64,000 bases of DNA from the NCBI GenBank assembly GCA_036346225.1, contig JARFIW010000663.1, forward strand, positions 2,852,001-2,916,000, given 5' to 3'. The position numbers and the translations under genes were made by a program. The stretch is from Platerodrilus igneus. Taxonomy: Eukaryota > Arthropoda > Insecta > Coleoptera > Lycidae. The notes beneath the pieces are model-generated. The model was not told where the DNA came from. It did no database searches and worked only from the letters and a program-made list of their open reading frames with translations. Within the stretch, counting starts at the first letter, position 1. The number at the start of each line of letters is the position of its first letter. Shown here in pieces: positions 45,947-57,540 of this stretch.

Positions 45947-47925
45947 TGAAACAATTTTTAATTTCTTTACTGCACGACTATGTTGGTATGGCGTCGATGC
46001 AACCTTTATTTTTTTTTGTTGACCTCCACTCACTGGATACAAGTGAAGCTTTAATTGTTCGCGGCTAAGTCTGGGAATTACCCTAAGCGTGAGCAATGAG
46101 AAAGGGTGTGGGGATGGTTTAAACTCTACAATAAACTAACAAAAGGAAAATGGGTTGAGCGCCACTGTATCTGTATGAACGATAACACTAAAGATTCATT
46201 ACTCCTATGAGAAGATACAGAAACTCACGGGATGTAAACACAATAAAAAACTTACAACTTACTGAACTAATGTATCTGGAAACCTCTGGAACATACTTAC
46301 AACCTCTTCGATCTCGATGATCCTGAAAGAAAAAAATACACAACAAACTTCCTATTAAAAAGACACAGTTTGTGCTTTTTAATAAAAAAGCAGACTTAAT
46401 AATTACAGGTGGATAATGTTAAGATTACCACACCAAAGATATTTGAATCAAAAATGAATACCTAGAACAAATCAGTTGTAGCATATCTGTGCTTTTTAAA
46501 TTCGTATATTTTCATTATTCAAAGATTTATTTTCTTTAAAAAAAATTTTTTAAAAGTTAATTGTGCATGGAATAAAAAAGTGGAGTCTAAAAATAAAATT
46601 TAATATAGTTTCTCTCTGTTCGTTTTTTCTTTAAATATGTTTACAAAAATGAAATGATAAAATTGGTTTCTCTATACATCTGCCTTGACATAACAAGACC
46701 TTAAGTTAATAATATTTTATAACAAGTTTTTACTACCAAATACCCAGATCTGATTATTGGCTTACGTATGTTTCACATTGAGTTTAAATTATCTCTTAAA
46801 AAAACTTGAATCACGTGCAGTTAACTTGGACAAACAACTTTTCAATTAATTCAGGTATTATGAGCTTATAAAAATTTGACATCTGCAAGTAAGTTTCTAG
46901 AAAACAGGAAATGGACTTTGAAGTCTCATCTTTTTAACAAGTGAATTTCTGCATAACTTACAAAATTATTATAATAGCATTTCGTGACAATAATTTTCCA
47001 CGCTGTTCTTTATGCCCAAAATTTAATTTAACCAAGCAATCCCTGAATACAATTTGTGTGAGCGCACTCGAGGTCTCACAAACATAACAAAAAAAGGTTT
47101 GATACCTGTATTTGATGAGGTCGTCATCCCGAGTTACCAAACTGCGACGCACATCTTCTGAAATCTGCTTATCAAATGGTTATAACAAAATACCAACAAC
47201 AGCTGTGGTTGCCTTAACAAACGAGTTGTGTTCCAATCTCTTTATTCGAATATCATTATCTTACTATATCATTATGTTACTACATCATTCTACTCCGTCA
47301 TGCGCTAAAGGAATAAATATATTTTATAAATTATTTGATTAATGCGATCTTACCGTTAACAAGAACCGACACGAACTAATTCAAAAAGCGGCGTGATCCA
47401 GTGCCTTGCCGGTGTCACAGGAATGAAAATCTTCGCTGTGTCCCAAGGCGACCGGCCCCCCTGTCTTTACCTTGGCACGCTTATCCGGAGGCCTCACTTA
47501 CGCAAAGCCTGAGAAACCATGTCTTTTGTAAGATGCAAGCTCAACTACATTCTCAAAAGCAATGTCCGACTTTCTTATTCGTACCGTACAAGTACGGGAC
47601 CGCTTATCTGCGTGGCACATCACCCCGTGACCGTATTCACGCGCGCGCTATTCTAATTCTAACGAATGAAAGGGAATAATCCGCCTGAAAGTTAGGCAAC
47701 ACAAACGACTAGACTCCTTATAAATATGTTTCTTAAAAGTATATTATTATTAAATATCTCTGGGTAAAGCATTTAAATTATTTAAGCGAACATGATTTCC
47801 TGTTTCATTAAGGAATTGTTTCTTTTAGATATAACAGTATCAAATACGAGAATTAAATACCACAGAATAAAATTATACTGATGCGATTCTTGCAAAAATG
47901 GTGCTATAGAATATATATTCGTTAC
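45947..47925. mobile_element. 1.98-kb unclassified insertion in the LINE
   Basis: Flanked by AGCAT on both sides. It contains a reverse copy of repeat Z (46015-46180) and a GC-richer block at 47371-47685 with many CG dinucleotides. The frame 47401-47679 in that block has no recognised relative. The ends show no convincing inverted repeats, so the element type is open. Confidence 0.5.
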
Positions 47926-48870
47926 AGCATGATGTTGAAATAAAGTGTTTGTGATGGTTAAATTGTTCTTGTCGCAAAATTCCACCAGCCTATTTCCCTT
48001 GCCATTTCTCGTGCCTTAACCAAATAAACCTAGTACCGCTCCTTCCTTACCCTCACCTACCACTGCATTAAAACCCCCCGTAATTCTTTTTACGTCCCTT
48101 AGTATGACTTCGATATCCTTGTAGATTGCCTCTACCTCTTCCTCATATAGTTAGAGGTGGGCATGTATACTTGTATTATTATTGTATTTACCGGTTTAGA
48201 ATCTAATCTAACCATGAGTACCTTTTCGTTCTTTTGTAGGTAGTTTACTACACGTTGTGCTATCTTATTTCTCATTACTATCTCCATACCCGAATTTCCT
48301 TTCTCGGATTCTGTATGAATTATCTAGGTCTTTGCTCCAAAAATGTTCCGCCTCTGCTCGCGAACTTTGCTGATCCCTACAATGTCTAGTGCTAACCTAT
48401 CCATTTCAATTTTCAAGTTGTCTAGCTTACTTTTGATATTCCACGCTCCACTCTCAGAATGGTCACGACTCTTTTTTTATACTTTCCGATCACAATCCTC
48501 GAAGCAGTTCCCTCCCGGAAATCCAAATGGGGGCCTATTTTAACTCCAGAATTGTTACCCCAGACGATGCCATTCATCTTTAATAACCATTTAATTACGG
48601 TGTGTACTTCGGAGGTAATGTAGTGGTTTTCCGTTGCCCTCCATATCCCAGTAGCGTGTCTTAGAATGCCATACTCACCCTATGGTTTTTGCCACCCTAA
48701 GTACCTAAAAAACCCGCTGTCCTCTTTCGGGGACCTGGTTCCTCACTAAAGATTCTACTACTTTGGTTGGACCTGTAGTTTGGCTCTTTAGATCACTGGA
48801 ACTCTGAAGCCGTTCTACCCGTTCCGGTAATCTAGAACTTCTTCAAGGTGCAGATTTATTCGGAATGGAA
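47926..48870 (-). pseudogene. RTE-like LINE copy A: 5' part (endonuclease start and 5' UTR)
   Basis: Minus strand equivalents of 59350-60340: the frame MEFCDKNNLTITNTLFQHHA at 47985-47926, the endonuclease lead-in, and the 5' untranslated region to about 48870. Frameshifted throughout. Confidence 0.8.
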
Positions 48871-49700
48871 TTAGAAAGATAAATTAGTTGTAGTGAATTT
48901 GTGTATCAGGCATAAAGATTTCTTAGACGATAATGAAGTCTACTACGATGATGAAAAAGAGCAGGTAGATGATCCACATGATGAAGAGAAAAAGGCATGA
49001 AAAGAGGGTGAAAGGAAACGAGAAATTATTCATAGTTATTTAAATACGTTATGAACGCTATGTGGGGCTATAGTACATTATGAAATAAAATAACTCTTAA
49101 CCCGTTTACTATTTAAATAACCTATTCACATTTCAATTTAAATAAGCTTAATAATAAAGAAAAACTGCACCTGATTATTACAAATATATGAGCAATTAAT
49201 ATTTTTGAATAATTCACGCAAAAGATACATTTTTCATGCTGTCTTTTTTCTTTGGCTTCTTCCTTGACTTGATTAACTTAATATGTGCGTGCTAGAGACT
49301 TTATTAAAAATTAGAAAGTTATATTCAAGACATCAGTTCGACTATTATTCAAACTTTGTGTATATTTTATAATAAACGTATTTACATACCTGCTAAAGTT
49401 AATAAACTAACCCATAAATATTTAGTTTACTTAAAACCTCAACAGTTCATCACCTCAAATACTTTATGAAATACTGTAAATTTTAAGAACCTCACTTTTT
49501 AGTAATAATACAAAAAAAAAAGTGTGTCAAGCTCTTTGACAGATTATCCTAAATTGTGTAAAGTACGATAAAGTATAACTACGTTATTAAGAAGAAGTTT
49601 AATAAATTGTTACCGTTTTGTATGTCAATATACTGACAAAACATTTTATATTGATTTATAGAATGTGCCATCGTTGTCAGATATACCGCTGCCTGCATTC
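48871..49700. other. Non-coding, nothing recognised
   Basis: AT-rich; an acidic short open stretch around 48920-49000 (DDNEVYYDDEKEQ-like) has no recognised family. Confidence 0.35.
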
Positions 49701-49990
49701 CTAGAGTATGCCACACTTAATACAACTTTCATTTATAGAATTAAAACAATACATATAACATTGGCAACGTAGCACTTTATCCAATTGTGACGTCATCGCG
49801 AATGGACTATAAATACACACAATAACTCCGTTTATGTAAGTATGATAATGTAGTCATACCATTTGTTAGTTTGTTTTTTTATACCTATGTTAGAATCCTG
49901 ATGAAGAAATAAACTATTTCGAAAGCTTGGTAAGCTAGGTAAAATTTGACTGAAAGCTTCCCCCTCCCCTCTTTCTATTTTTATTTAAAG
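49700..49990 (+). repeat. Penelope-like terminal repeat fragment (probable)
   Basis: Contains the hammerhead-like motif 49898-49937 in the setting known for Penelope-like pLTRs (a GTGACGTCA stretch at about 49787, a TATAAATA at 49810). No coding part follows, so it is a solo terminal fragment. Confidence 0.45.
49898..49937 (+). ncRNA. Hammerhead ribozyme-like core
   Basis: CTGATGA (49898-49904); stem II GAAATA/TATTTC with loop AAC (49906-49920); GAAA (49921-49924); stem III GCTT/AAGC with loop GGT (49925-49935); then TA, the expected U-A at the cleavage site. All conserved core bases of the hammerhead are present. Stem I can form only about three pairs next to the core (ATC with GGT side), so folding alone is weak. 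Activity is untested. Confidence 0.65.
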
Positions 49991-50005
49991 TTTTAAATAG
50001 TAAGT

Positions 50006-50036
<31 letters not shown>

Positions 50037-50105
50037 ATGTGCGTGTGCGTGTGCGTGTGCGTGTGCGTGTGTTCGTGTGTGTGTGTGTGTGCGTGTGTGT
50101 GTGTT
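50006..50105. repeat. (GT)n/(GC)n simple repeat
   Basis: About 100 bp of GTGTGCGTGCGTG-type alternating purine-pyrimidine DNA. Confidence 0.95.
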
Positions 50106-50156
50106 ACTATTATAATCATCTTTATAAATAGCAATTATATGTAAGTTCTAATAACA

Positions 50157-50440
50157 TTACTGTTCTGAAAGAAAGTCACATAGTTTTAGATTTTCTTGCT
50201 TCATTTCACAAAGAACTCCATCGATGGCCCATTTAGTCTTAAAATCTTCCAGTTTGTCCTTGCCCAAATGCCAAGAAAAATTACTAACTATCATCGATTG
50301 TAACTTTTGCAGAAAAAGGTTTTTTAAAGAAGGAACTTCACCCCAAAATTTCATGTGTTTTATGAATGAAGTGTATATTGTCCATTTCGTCTGATTAAGC
50401 AGGAAATTTGCTAGGTTTCTAACGTATTTTTTTTCTAGTT
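50157..50440 (-). pseudogene. Tx1/L1-like LINE ORF2 extreme C-terminus
   Basis: Minus strand from about 50440: YVRNLANFLLNQTKWTIYTS, then KFWGEVPSLKNLFLQKLQSM and FKTKWAIDGVLCEM, ending in a stop at 50157. This resembles the tail of Tx1/L1-like ORF2 proteins (a helix with NFLLxxTKWxIY followed by a KWAIxxVLC segment). Together with 54310-55500 and 56215-56562 it makes one minus-strand LINE cut by later insertions. Confidence 0.55.
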
Positions 50441-50539
50441 AGTTACACTTTCCTTATAAATCTAATATCATGTTTCAATAATATAAAATCATAATTTATA
50501 ATTGTCTGATCACAAAAGATAGTTTATAAAGTATATAAT

Positions 50540-52119
50540 GGATTATGCGCTCCTTCACTTTTGATGTCTAAGTTTCTACAATTCTAATCGTTTGTCTGTC
50601 ATTTCGAATTACTTTTAGTTTAGCGCTTGAAGAAGTAAACTGCTCTTCTGAGCATAGAAAAGTCAATATGGTATTCAGGCACGTGGCCTGGAATAGAGTT
50701 CGTAAGAAAGATTAATAAATGAATACCTTCGTCTCGATGTGGTTCCTGACAACTTTTGGTGATGATTAATTTTTTTGTATTCCACCATCAGCAGTCAGTT
50801 GATTCTTGCAGACCGAAGAATATTGGAGTGTTTCATCGTTAAAATAATTGGTATAAATAATTTGATAAAATTTATTAATTCATTTTTCGTAGTGCAATAC
50901 CACAGATATAAAGCTCTAGTTAAAATTTAGAAAACATGAAAATTATTGTACACAAGTAACCAAGATTTTATTTGGTTGGATAATATTTTGTTGTGAAGGT
51001 CTTTGAAAGTTCCAGCATAAAATTCAGCATAATGGCATGTTTTCATATTGCGTGCATCGCAGATGTGTAGATTTGTCGACGTCTGATGTTATTTGGTTCT
51101 GGTTTAAACGTTCAAGTTTTTTTGATTGAACTGTACTTCAGCACGTGAGTGATATTTAACCTTTAATTTAATTTATATTTATTTAAATGTCTTACTTATG
51201 ATTAAAGGTTGATATTCTACTTTGATTTAGTTATTTTGAAATTCATTTGGTAAGAAACATTCCGTTTTACTTTCGTAACTTTACAAAATTTTAAAGATGG
51301 CTTTATTATTGCCGATTATATTTGTTCAACAAGCGTACCGTTTTGGCTTCACTAAAAAAGTTGTTATTGACATGTGATGTCAAAAATATCTAGTTATCCA
51401 ATATAATCACCACATGTTATTTTGTGTTACATTAATAATATCTTTCATTATTTTGAATTCATACAATTTATTTTTAAAACATGATAAATTTTTGTAGGAT
51501 ATAAAGTAAAGCTTTTTTTTTGTCTGAATGCTACATTTTACTATCACGTAAAATAATCTAGTTTCTCACTTGTAAAGTCGACTATAGTACTACGGAAGAC
51601 TATAATTAAATTTGAAATTTAATTTATTAAGAAAGCAAATACCTTAACGTATAGATATTTTCAAATATTGAGTTTAAAGATGTTCGTGTTTTTGAAGATT
51701 AGAACAATACTAGTTTCTTTCCATGTCAATTTTTATTGTAAATATTAATGTTGAAACCAGCTAAACCAATTTAATTGAATAGAATTTATTTTTGCTTAAT
51801 TCTTTATTATTAAAAATTCAAGGTAAATTTATTGGTTCTTAATAAGCAAAACATTAACTCTGTCTTATGATAACAAGTACCCTGAGTATATACATTTTTA
51901 GAACTTAAATTCATATATATTAATTATTGGTGAATATTTTTAAGGACACAAACGGTGTCCCAGTTGTGCATTTATTTGTTCACAGGATATGCAGAGACAT
52001 CTGTAATACATCTGGCAAGTAACATTTTGGTAAGTGCTTTGCAAGGTTGATATTTAGGTTTTGTGGCTACATAAGCGGTGTAGACTTCAGGTTTCCGCAT
52101 TCCCCTAATACAAGTACAT
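50540..52119. repeat. 1.6-kb dispersed repeat Y, copy 2 (inverted)
   Basis: Reverse complement of 21466-23070. Carries the hairpin TGCTC/GAGCA near 50650 beside AGAAAAGTC. Abuts the long LTR at 52120. Confidence 0.7.
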
Positions 52120-53958
52120 TGTAACGGGCAATTTTTGTAAGTTTAAACTTTTACGCTATCCTCTACTCATAAATAAATTTCTACAAATCACTTGTTATAT
52201 TCTATATTATATTACGCTCCTGTCGGCTAGCGTACTTGAAATACATCAGTTTGCATAGCTGGTTGCATAAAGGTCGATTGACATTATTAAATAAATAATT
52301 ATTCGCCGTATACATTTCGTCCTTATGCTATTTATCGCAGTCGAGATAAGAGGCGCTCAGATGTTATAGACAACAACGAGTATATATGGACAGATTAGCG
52401 TGGTTGTTAGGTGTGCTTTGTTCATATAAACTACGAGTTTAGTAGTTGTTAGTTTTGTGTTTGGTTCCGATGTAATTACGTTAAAATACTGTTTGCTTTC
52501 CGTTGTTGCTTTGAAGATAGTGATTTTATATTTAATAACTACAAGCACGTCACGATTTTAATTGTTTTTCTGGTGAAGGAAGAGTTGTAGTTTGTTCCTC
52601 GCTGATATAGATTGTTTACGTTGAGAAGACTTTTTTTTACTGTTTGTTTTCTGCTTTGAAAAGAGTGTGGAAAAATGCGATGTTGCTTGTTAGAGCCAAG
52701 CTCGTTTTTCACTAAATAAACTGTGATAAAGTACAAAGAACGGTATATAATTTGTTATAAAGTGCTGATAATGTGTATTTAAAGTGGTTTTGCGTATTAG
52801 TAATATTTACTCGTGCGGGGTACCCAATGTGAAATATGCAAAATCGCTCTTTTTATTGTGAACCTATCTTCATTTTTTTACGAGGTCGTTCTAAATGTCT
52901 ATGGGGGTGGCGCGGAGTTTGAATTGGTAATCATACCCTATTCAATTATATTCCTAGGTGTTTAATTCTTGTATAACGTTGGACGAAGAACAGTTGACGG
53001 ACTTGCTTAGTGTTTGCACGGGCTTGACTAATAGTGTTTTTGTTGATTTATCTTTTTATAATGGAACTGTTGGTGCAAACTTCGTTATTCAGAGGTATTG
53101 GATTTTTCTTTGTTGCTATAGATAGCAAATGAAACGCTTCGCGTTACTGCTAGTTTAATGCATTACATCGTACCTTGAAAGCGAAATAGAATTAACAAGA
53201 AATTTATCAACGCTACCTGGTTCCATCAGCGTGATGGTGTCTGCTGCTAACCCCAGTGAAATACATAGGTGTGAGTTAGTGTAGAGTGTAAGCAATTTCA
53301 TCCACACCCTCACAGTCAAGGGTGCAGTGCTTCGTTAGTGTAGGACATCGTGAGTCCCCCACTCCAATGGCAAGGAAGCGTTACTGAAGGACTTTCTGTA
53401 AGTGAACTATTTCCTATTTACTATTACTTTAAATATCTACCCGTTGTTTTTGCCATATCTTCGTCGTTTCTGATACCTTTTACAATAGACTTGCATGCTA
53501 TTAAGAAACAAAAAAACTAATACTACTGAATTACTCATCAATTGTGCTTATCTATTTATCTTTTGTTAAAAATATTTTTGTCTAATTGATGTTAAATTGG
53601 TGTGTGAGGAAACGTTTCTGCTACTCCCCAATATTACCTCACTTTGTATTAAAAGTTTTTGTACTGCTATTACCGTTGTCATATTATATAGATTATTCAA
53701 ACGTTTTTACCTTCTTTTACATTCTTTTACATGCTTTTACATTTTTTTTTTCAGGTTTACTTAACTATTTTTATTGCAGGTTGTGGCTATTCTAATTCTT
53801 TTTTTTTCAGGTATTGTTACTAACTCCTTATAGCCCCGTACGTTATATGTTGGTCTGTTTTCTACAACCCCCCCTACTCTCCGATTGAGCCCGGTCACTT
53901 CTTTTTTTTTCCTCCTTGATTTACTTTTCGTTACGCACGGCTACGAGCCAACGTAACA
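52120..53958 (+). repeat. Gypsy-type long LTR, copy 1
   Basis: Starts TGTAACGGGCAATTTTT and ends ACGTAACA, followed six bases later by a TGGCGCCCAACG primer-binding-site-like sequence. About 1.84 kb, long for an LTR. The interior contains a non-shared segment (about 53130-53385) that ends at GTAAGTGAACTATTT, and downstream sequence shared with copy 2 at 63862-63960. No gag or pol follows; the retrotransposon body is cut off by 54036. Confidence 0.75.
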
Positions 53959-53964
53959 TAACTT

Positions 53965-53980
53965 TGGCGCCCAACGCGCC
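53965..53980 (+). other. Retrotransposon primer-binding site
   Basis: TGGCGCCCAACGCGCC, the kind of tRNA-primed site common next to Gypsy LTRs, six bases after the LTR end. Confidence 0.75.
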
Positions 53981-54035
53981 TGCCACTAGATTTACGTAAT
54001 AACATGTATCTTCGTATGTTGTTGTATTAAAAAAT

Positions 54036-54300
54036 ACGGTGGCGCTCTTTTTCCATATTTTTGGTCATTTGTCAACCCATGACCCAAGCTCATGATCTAC
54101 CCAGAGCTAACATTCTACTAGCCGTTTATCTCTACTGAGTTTTTCTTTTCCTCAAGCCGTTTTCCATCCCACTTTACCTTGGGCTTCCCTCATTAATAAG
54201 AAATTCTCGACCTCGTAATATCAGATAAGGTAGGCGTTTATGATATATGGAGGTCCAATTTGCTATCTGATATTCACGAGGGATTTTAGTTTTCAGGTTG
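54036..54300. repeat. Repeat Z-related fragment
   Basis: GGTGGCGCTC at 54040 resembles the repeat Z start, and 54230-54290 matches the reverse complement of 21110-21165. Weak elsewhere. Confidence 0.4.
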
Positions 54301-54309
54301 CTCTGATAT

Positions 54310-55500
54310 GATTTTCCAGGATGTCCAATATATATTTGTTTCGTTGTGAATGTTTTAAGTTTTAGGAGCCTTTTTATTAGGCCGGTACTTCAGTTCCACA
54401 ATGCTTTTGTGTGTTGGCAGTCAATGATTGTATGCCACGAAGTTGCTTTGATGTCGTCGCAATAGATACAGAATTCGGAATTTTTCAAGCCAGCTTTAAA
54501 TAGGAATACGGGTTTGGCTAGTTGTCCTTTAGCAGGTCTCCACGAAACTTCTGACATATATTCTAATGTTAAAGTATTAAAATATGATTGCCATAGTACA
54601 TTTTCGTTTAACCAGTAATCTTTTAGTTTTTCACTTATTTCCATAGAATTGTTCTTTGTTATAAGTTTTTCTTGAAGCTGGCATCGTGTGTTTTTTGTTT
54701 TTCTACATTGAAATTTATATCTGTAAATGTGACTTTAAGATTGTTGTTGTTGCTATTTCTATTAAGTTTGGCATCTCTATAATGTAAATGGAAAAAAGCT
54801 TTTATTCTTTTAAAATGTATCACTATTTCCGTTTGTATAATGGGTTGGTATTTGCTTGCCATCTGTTTAGTTGATTTTTCTGACATCCAAGTACCATTCA
54901 CAATGAGATCTGCCACCGTTTTTACATTTAAATTGACTCACAATTGATTGAAGAGTGAAGGAACACATTTTCTTATCAAGTTAGAATTATTTGTTGGTAC
55001 TTTAATCATTTCTTGAAAGTTGGAAGGAAAATGCTCTATTCTTATATCAGAGTACTTAATACGTTAATTGTTGATTGAATGAACAAGGGAGTATTAGAAT
55101 CCATAACACTATCGTCGTTTATAAAGAAGCATTGCCACGAGAACTTATACTTATTAGAAATTTTAAAAAGATGTTCCACAACTATTTGTTAATTTTGTTT
55201 TTCTTTTGAGGTTAGGAATCGTGTAGCATAACACACTCTGAAGTTCTTGACCTTAGAAAGAATATCAACTAGACCTAGACCGCCTTGTTTTATTGACAAG
55301 CACAATTGTTTTCGAGTGGTCCAGTGTTTACCGCCTTTCCATATAAAATTAACTAATCTTCTTTGCAAAGCATCGAGATGGTGTTGACTGAGCGGTAAAA
55401 TTTGAAAGGTGTGCCACAATTTAGGTGCAATAAATTGGTTAGTAATAGATTTAGGTAAGTTTGAGAATTATTCACCTACCGTAGATATATTTCTTAACTA
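54310..55500 (-). pseudogene. Tx1/L1-like LINE ORF2 C-terminal part
   Basis: The frame 55419-55189 reads LWHTFQ-like MWHTFQILPLSQHHLDALQR, then LVNFIWKGGKHW and KQGGLGLVDI, the segment after the RT domain that is characteristic of Tx1/L1-like ORF2. The frame 54644-54390 ends with FCIYCDDIKATSWHTIIDCQ, a Cys/His-rich knuckle. The frames in between are shifted. The RT active site is not seen. Confidence 0.75.
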
Positions 55501-56214
55501 TACTTAGGTCGATACTACAACTAAAAATGAAGCCATGGTATTCGTTGACACCACTTTATTTCTTTCTGGGACGGCATGTTGTATCAAAACCTGCTGGCCC
55601 ACGTTAACACTTTCTATGCTGATTTCATACCGATATCAAATGAATCTTGACCACGAGGCTACGTTGCTATCCAAGCACGCGCAGAAAAGGGGTATTATAT
55701 CAAAATACATACAAATAGAAGAGATCTTAAACTTTACTTTGAATATTTAAATATTGGTGGGGCTCTATGTGTGAATTCGTAATATATTGTTTTTATTGGA
55801 ATTTAATATTTATTAAATTGGAACAGAAATGGAACAAAAGTGTTTATTTAAGAAGCAGATAATCGTATTCGTTACAAGTTTACGTGAGTACTTTTTGTTT
55901 TCTCTTATAATTAAAATAAACATTTTTTGTATGTGATAATAATTTCATCAAAGGTATGACGTAACCGTTTATTGCGCAATATTTTGCAAATATTTATCGT
56001 TGTTACCAACGGTCGTAGTGGCTCTCATACATTACCGCCGGGACTTTAAAAAGTACACCTTTGAGTGTAGACTCAAGTGTAACAAACGAACGAGATTGGT
56101 GAGACAACTTTAAGGTTGTTTGATCGTAAATTCTCTTCAAGGACATAGTGGGAAATACACGGGAATACGTTTGACAGTAATAAACGTTTTGCTGACAAAA
56201 TTAATTTTCTTGCA
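55501..56214. other. Unrecognised segment between ORF2 and ORF1 pieces
   Basis: Frame 55535-55750 has no recognised relative. The RT domain expected here is missing, so this is inserted DNA, a deletion scar or both. Confidence 0.4.
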
Positions 56215-56562
56215 GGTATAAAAACGTTATTATTTTCTACTCCACCTTCAGCATCTATTTTTTAAATATATGCATATTCTGTTATTTGATATTCGTGATG
56301 CAAACAAAATATTTCTAGGCTCGATTTTAATACCCGTTGCTATGACATAATCCTTAACTTGAAGCCCTTCCACTACTGTGTATATTATTGCCTGATCCTT
56401 TCTAGGAAACGAAGAGGATTTAACTATATTCGAAAACGAAACTGCTTTAGATTCGACGGCTGCAACGGTACTGTTTGTTTTATTAAAAACGGTTGACGTT
56501 TCTTTGTTGAAGTCGTCCCTGTAATCAGAAACGACTTCGTAACTTGCAGAGGAATTTTGCAT
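56215..56562 (-). pseudogene. Tx1/L1-like LINE ORF1 N-terminal part
   Basis: Starts MQNSSASYEVVSDYRDD on the minus strand. FSNIVKSSSFPRKDQAIIYT followed by VEGLQVKDYVIATGIKIEPR and NILFASRISNNRICIYL is the RRM-like start of ORF1 proteins from arthropod Tx1/L1-like elements. It stops after 104 residues; the rest is lost. Confidence 0.75.
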
Positions 56563-56896
56563 GCTGATGCCTATTCAGTACCGAATATATATCAATTAAG
56601 CATTTTTAAAGTAAAATGCTGTGTAAAAGTTTGGCATAGAACTAAAGTCCAAAATGTCAAAGTGACAGATAGATTAACTATATCTGTCAGTCAACATTAA
56701 ATGTTCAAAATCACTTACTTTTTTAACTACAACTAACTATTGGTGCAGCAAATAGTTTCACCTTTAAGTGTACAGCGAAAAAAGAACGTCCTTTTTACAC
56801 TGAGCAGGAACACAAACGCGAAACACTGTATTTTACCGCATTTATCATCACTACTAAAGCGGAGCACCGAAAAACACGTACTTTCACAACGAGTGT

Positions 56897-56935
56897 GTGT
56901 GTGCGCGTGTGCTTATGCGCGCGCGCGTGTATGTT
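56897..56935. repeat. (GT)n/(GC)n simple repeat
   Basis: Short alternating purine-pyrimidine tract (GTGTGTGTGTGCGCG); explains the Cys/Ala/Arg-rich end of the frame 56740-56937. Confidence 0.85.
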
Positions 56936-57007
56936 AGTAACTGTTGTGTACATTACTGAGTTTTTAATTTATTTGTTAGTGGTTTAAATATTTAGAAGAT
57001 ATGTATA

Positions 57008-57119
57008 CCATCTGATCCAAAAGTCAGTTTTACGAATAAGTGTATTTGTTAGAAATGAATAATCAATTAATTTAATTTATAATGTAATCCCTCGGTAAAC
57101 TGACTTTTGGATCACCCAG
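57008..57119. mobile_element. Short mariner-like MITE
   Basis: Inverted ends TGATCCAAAAGTCAGTTTTAC and GTAAACTGACTTTTGGATCA (reverse complement of each other with one difference), with TA on both outer sides (57006-57007 and 57120-57121). 112 bp, non-coding. Confidence 0.75.
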
Positions 57120-57134
57120 TATATAGAGCTTAAA

Positions 57135-57310
57135 CTATCAACATCAGTTTTTTGTTCATATTGTTAACATTTTCAAAAATGTAACACATTTCAAGAAATT
57201 TTCTTTTCTCTTTATTGCTTTCAATGTCTAAAATTTTTGGTGTGTTGAAATTTATCTTATGATGAGTGATATTAATATGAGTGGTTAAAGCACATGCGTT
57301 GTGTTTGGCT
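57135..57310 (-). pseudogene. Penelope-like ORF C-terminal scrap
   Basis: On the minus strand it reads ACALTTHINITHHKINFNTP then KILDIESNKEKRKFLEMCYI, the region downstream of the GIY-YIG motif (compare TALASHAIDNLHQFDFN in the large element). It differs enough to be another Penelope-like family. Preceded by a stop. Confidence 0.6.
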
Positions 57311-57359
57311 CACTGAACACAAAAGCGATACACTGTTTTAATGTGCTGATGGCGACTAT

Positions 57360-57540
57360 AAAGCATTCCAAATGGACAGTGTTCAAATACATGTGAGAGC
57401 TCGTACCGATGATAAACCATTTGGTTGTAAGGTTTGTAATTACAAAAATATCGTCAAAGGCGCATCTTGAAAGTCATATGAATACCTATACTGGTGATAA
57501 TTCATTTTCATGTGGTGATTGTAATTATAAAACATCCTAA
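57360..57540 (+). pseudogene. Decayed leading fingers of zinc-finger array 3
   Basis: Finger units recognisable as GACTATAAAGCATTCC, GATAAACCATTTGG, TGTAAGGTTTGTAATTACAA and GATTGTAATTATAAAACATCC, interrupted by frameshifts and a TAA at 57538-57540. Confidence 0.75.
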
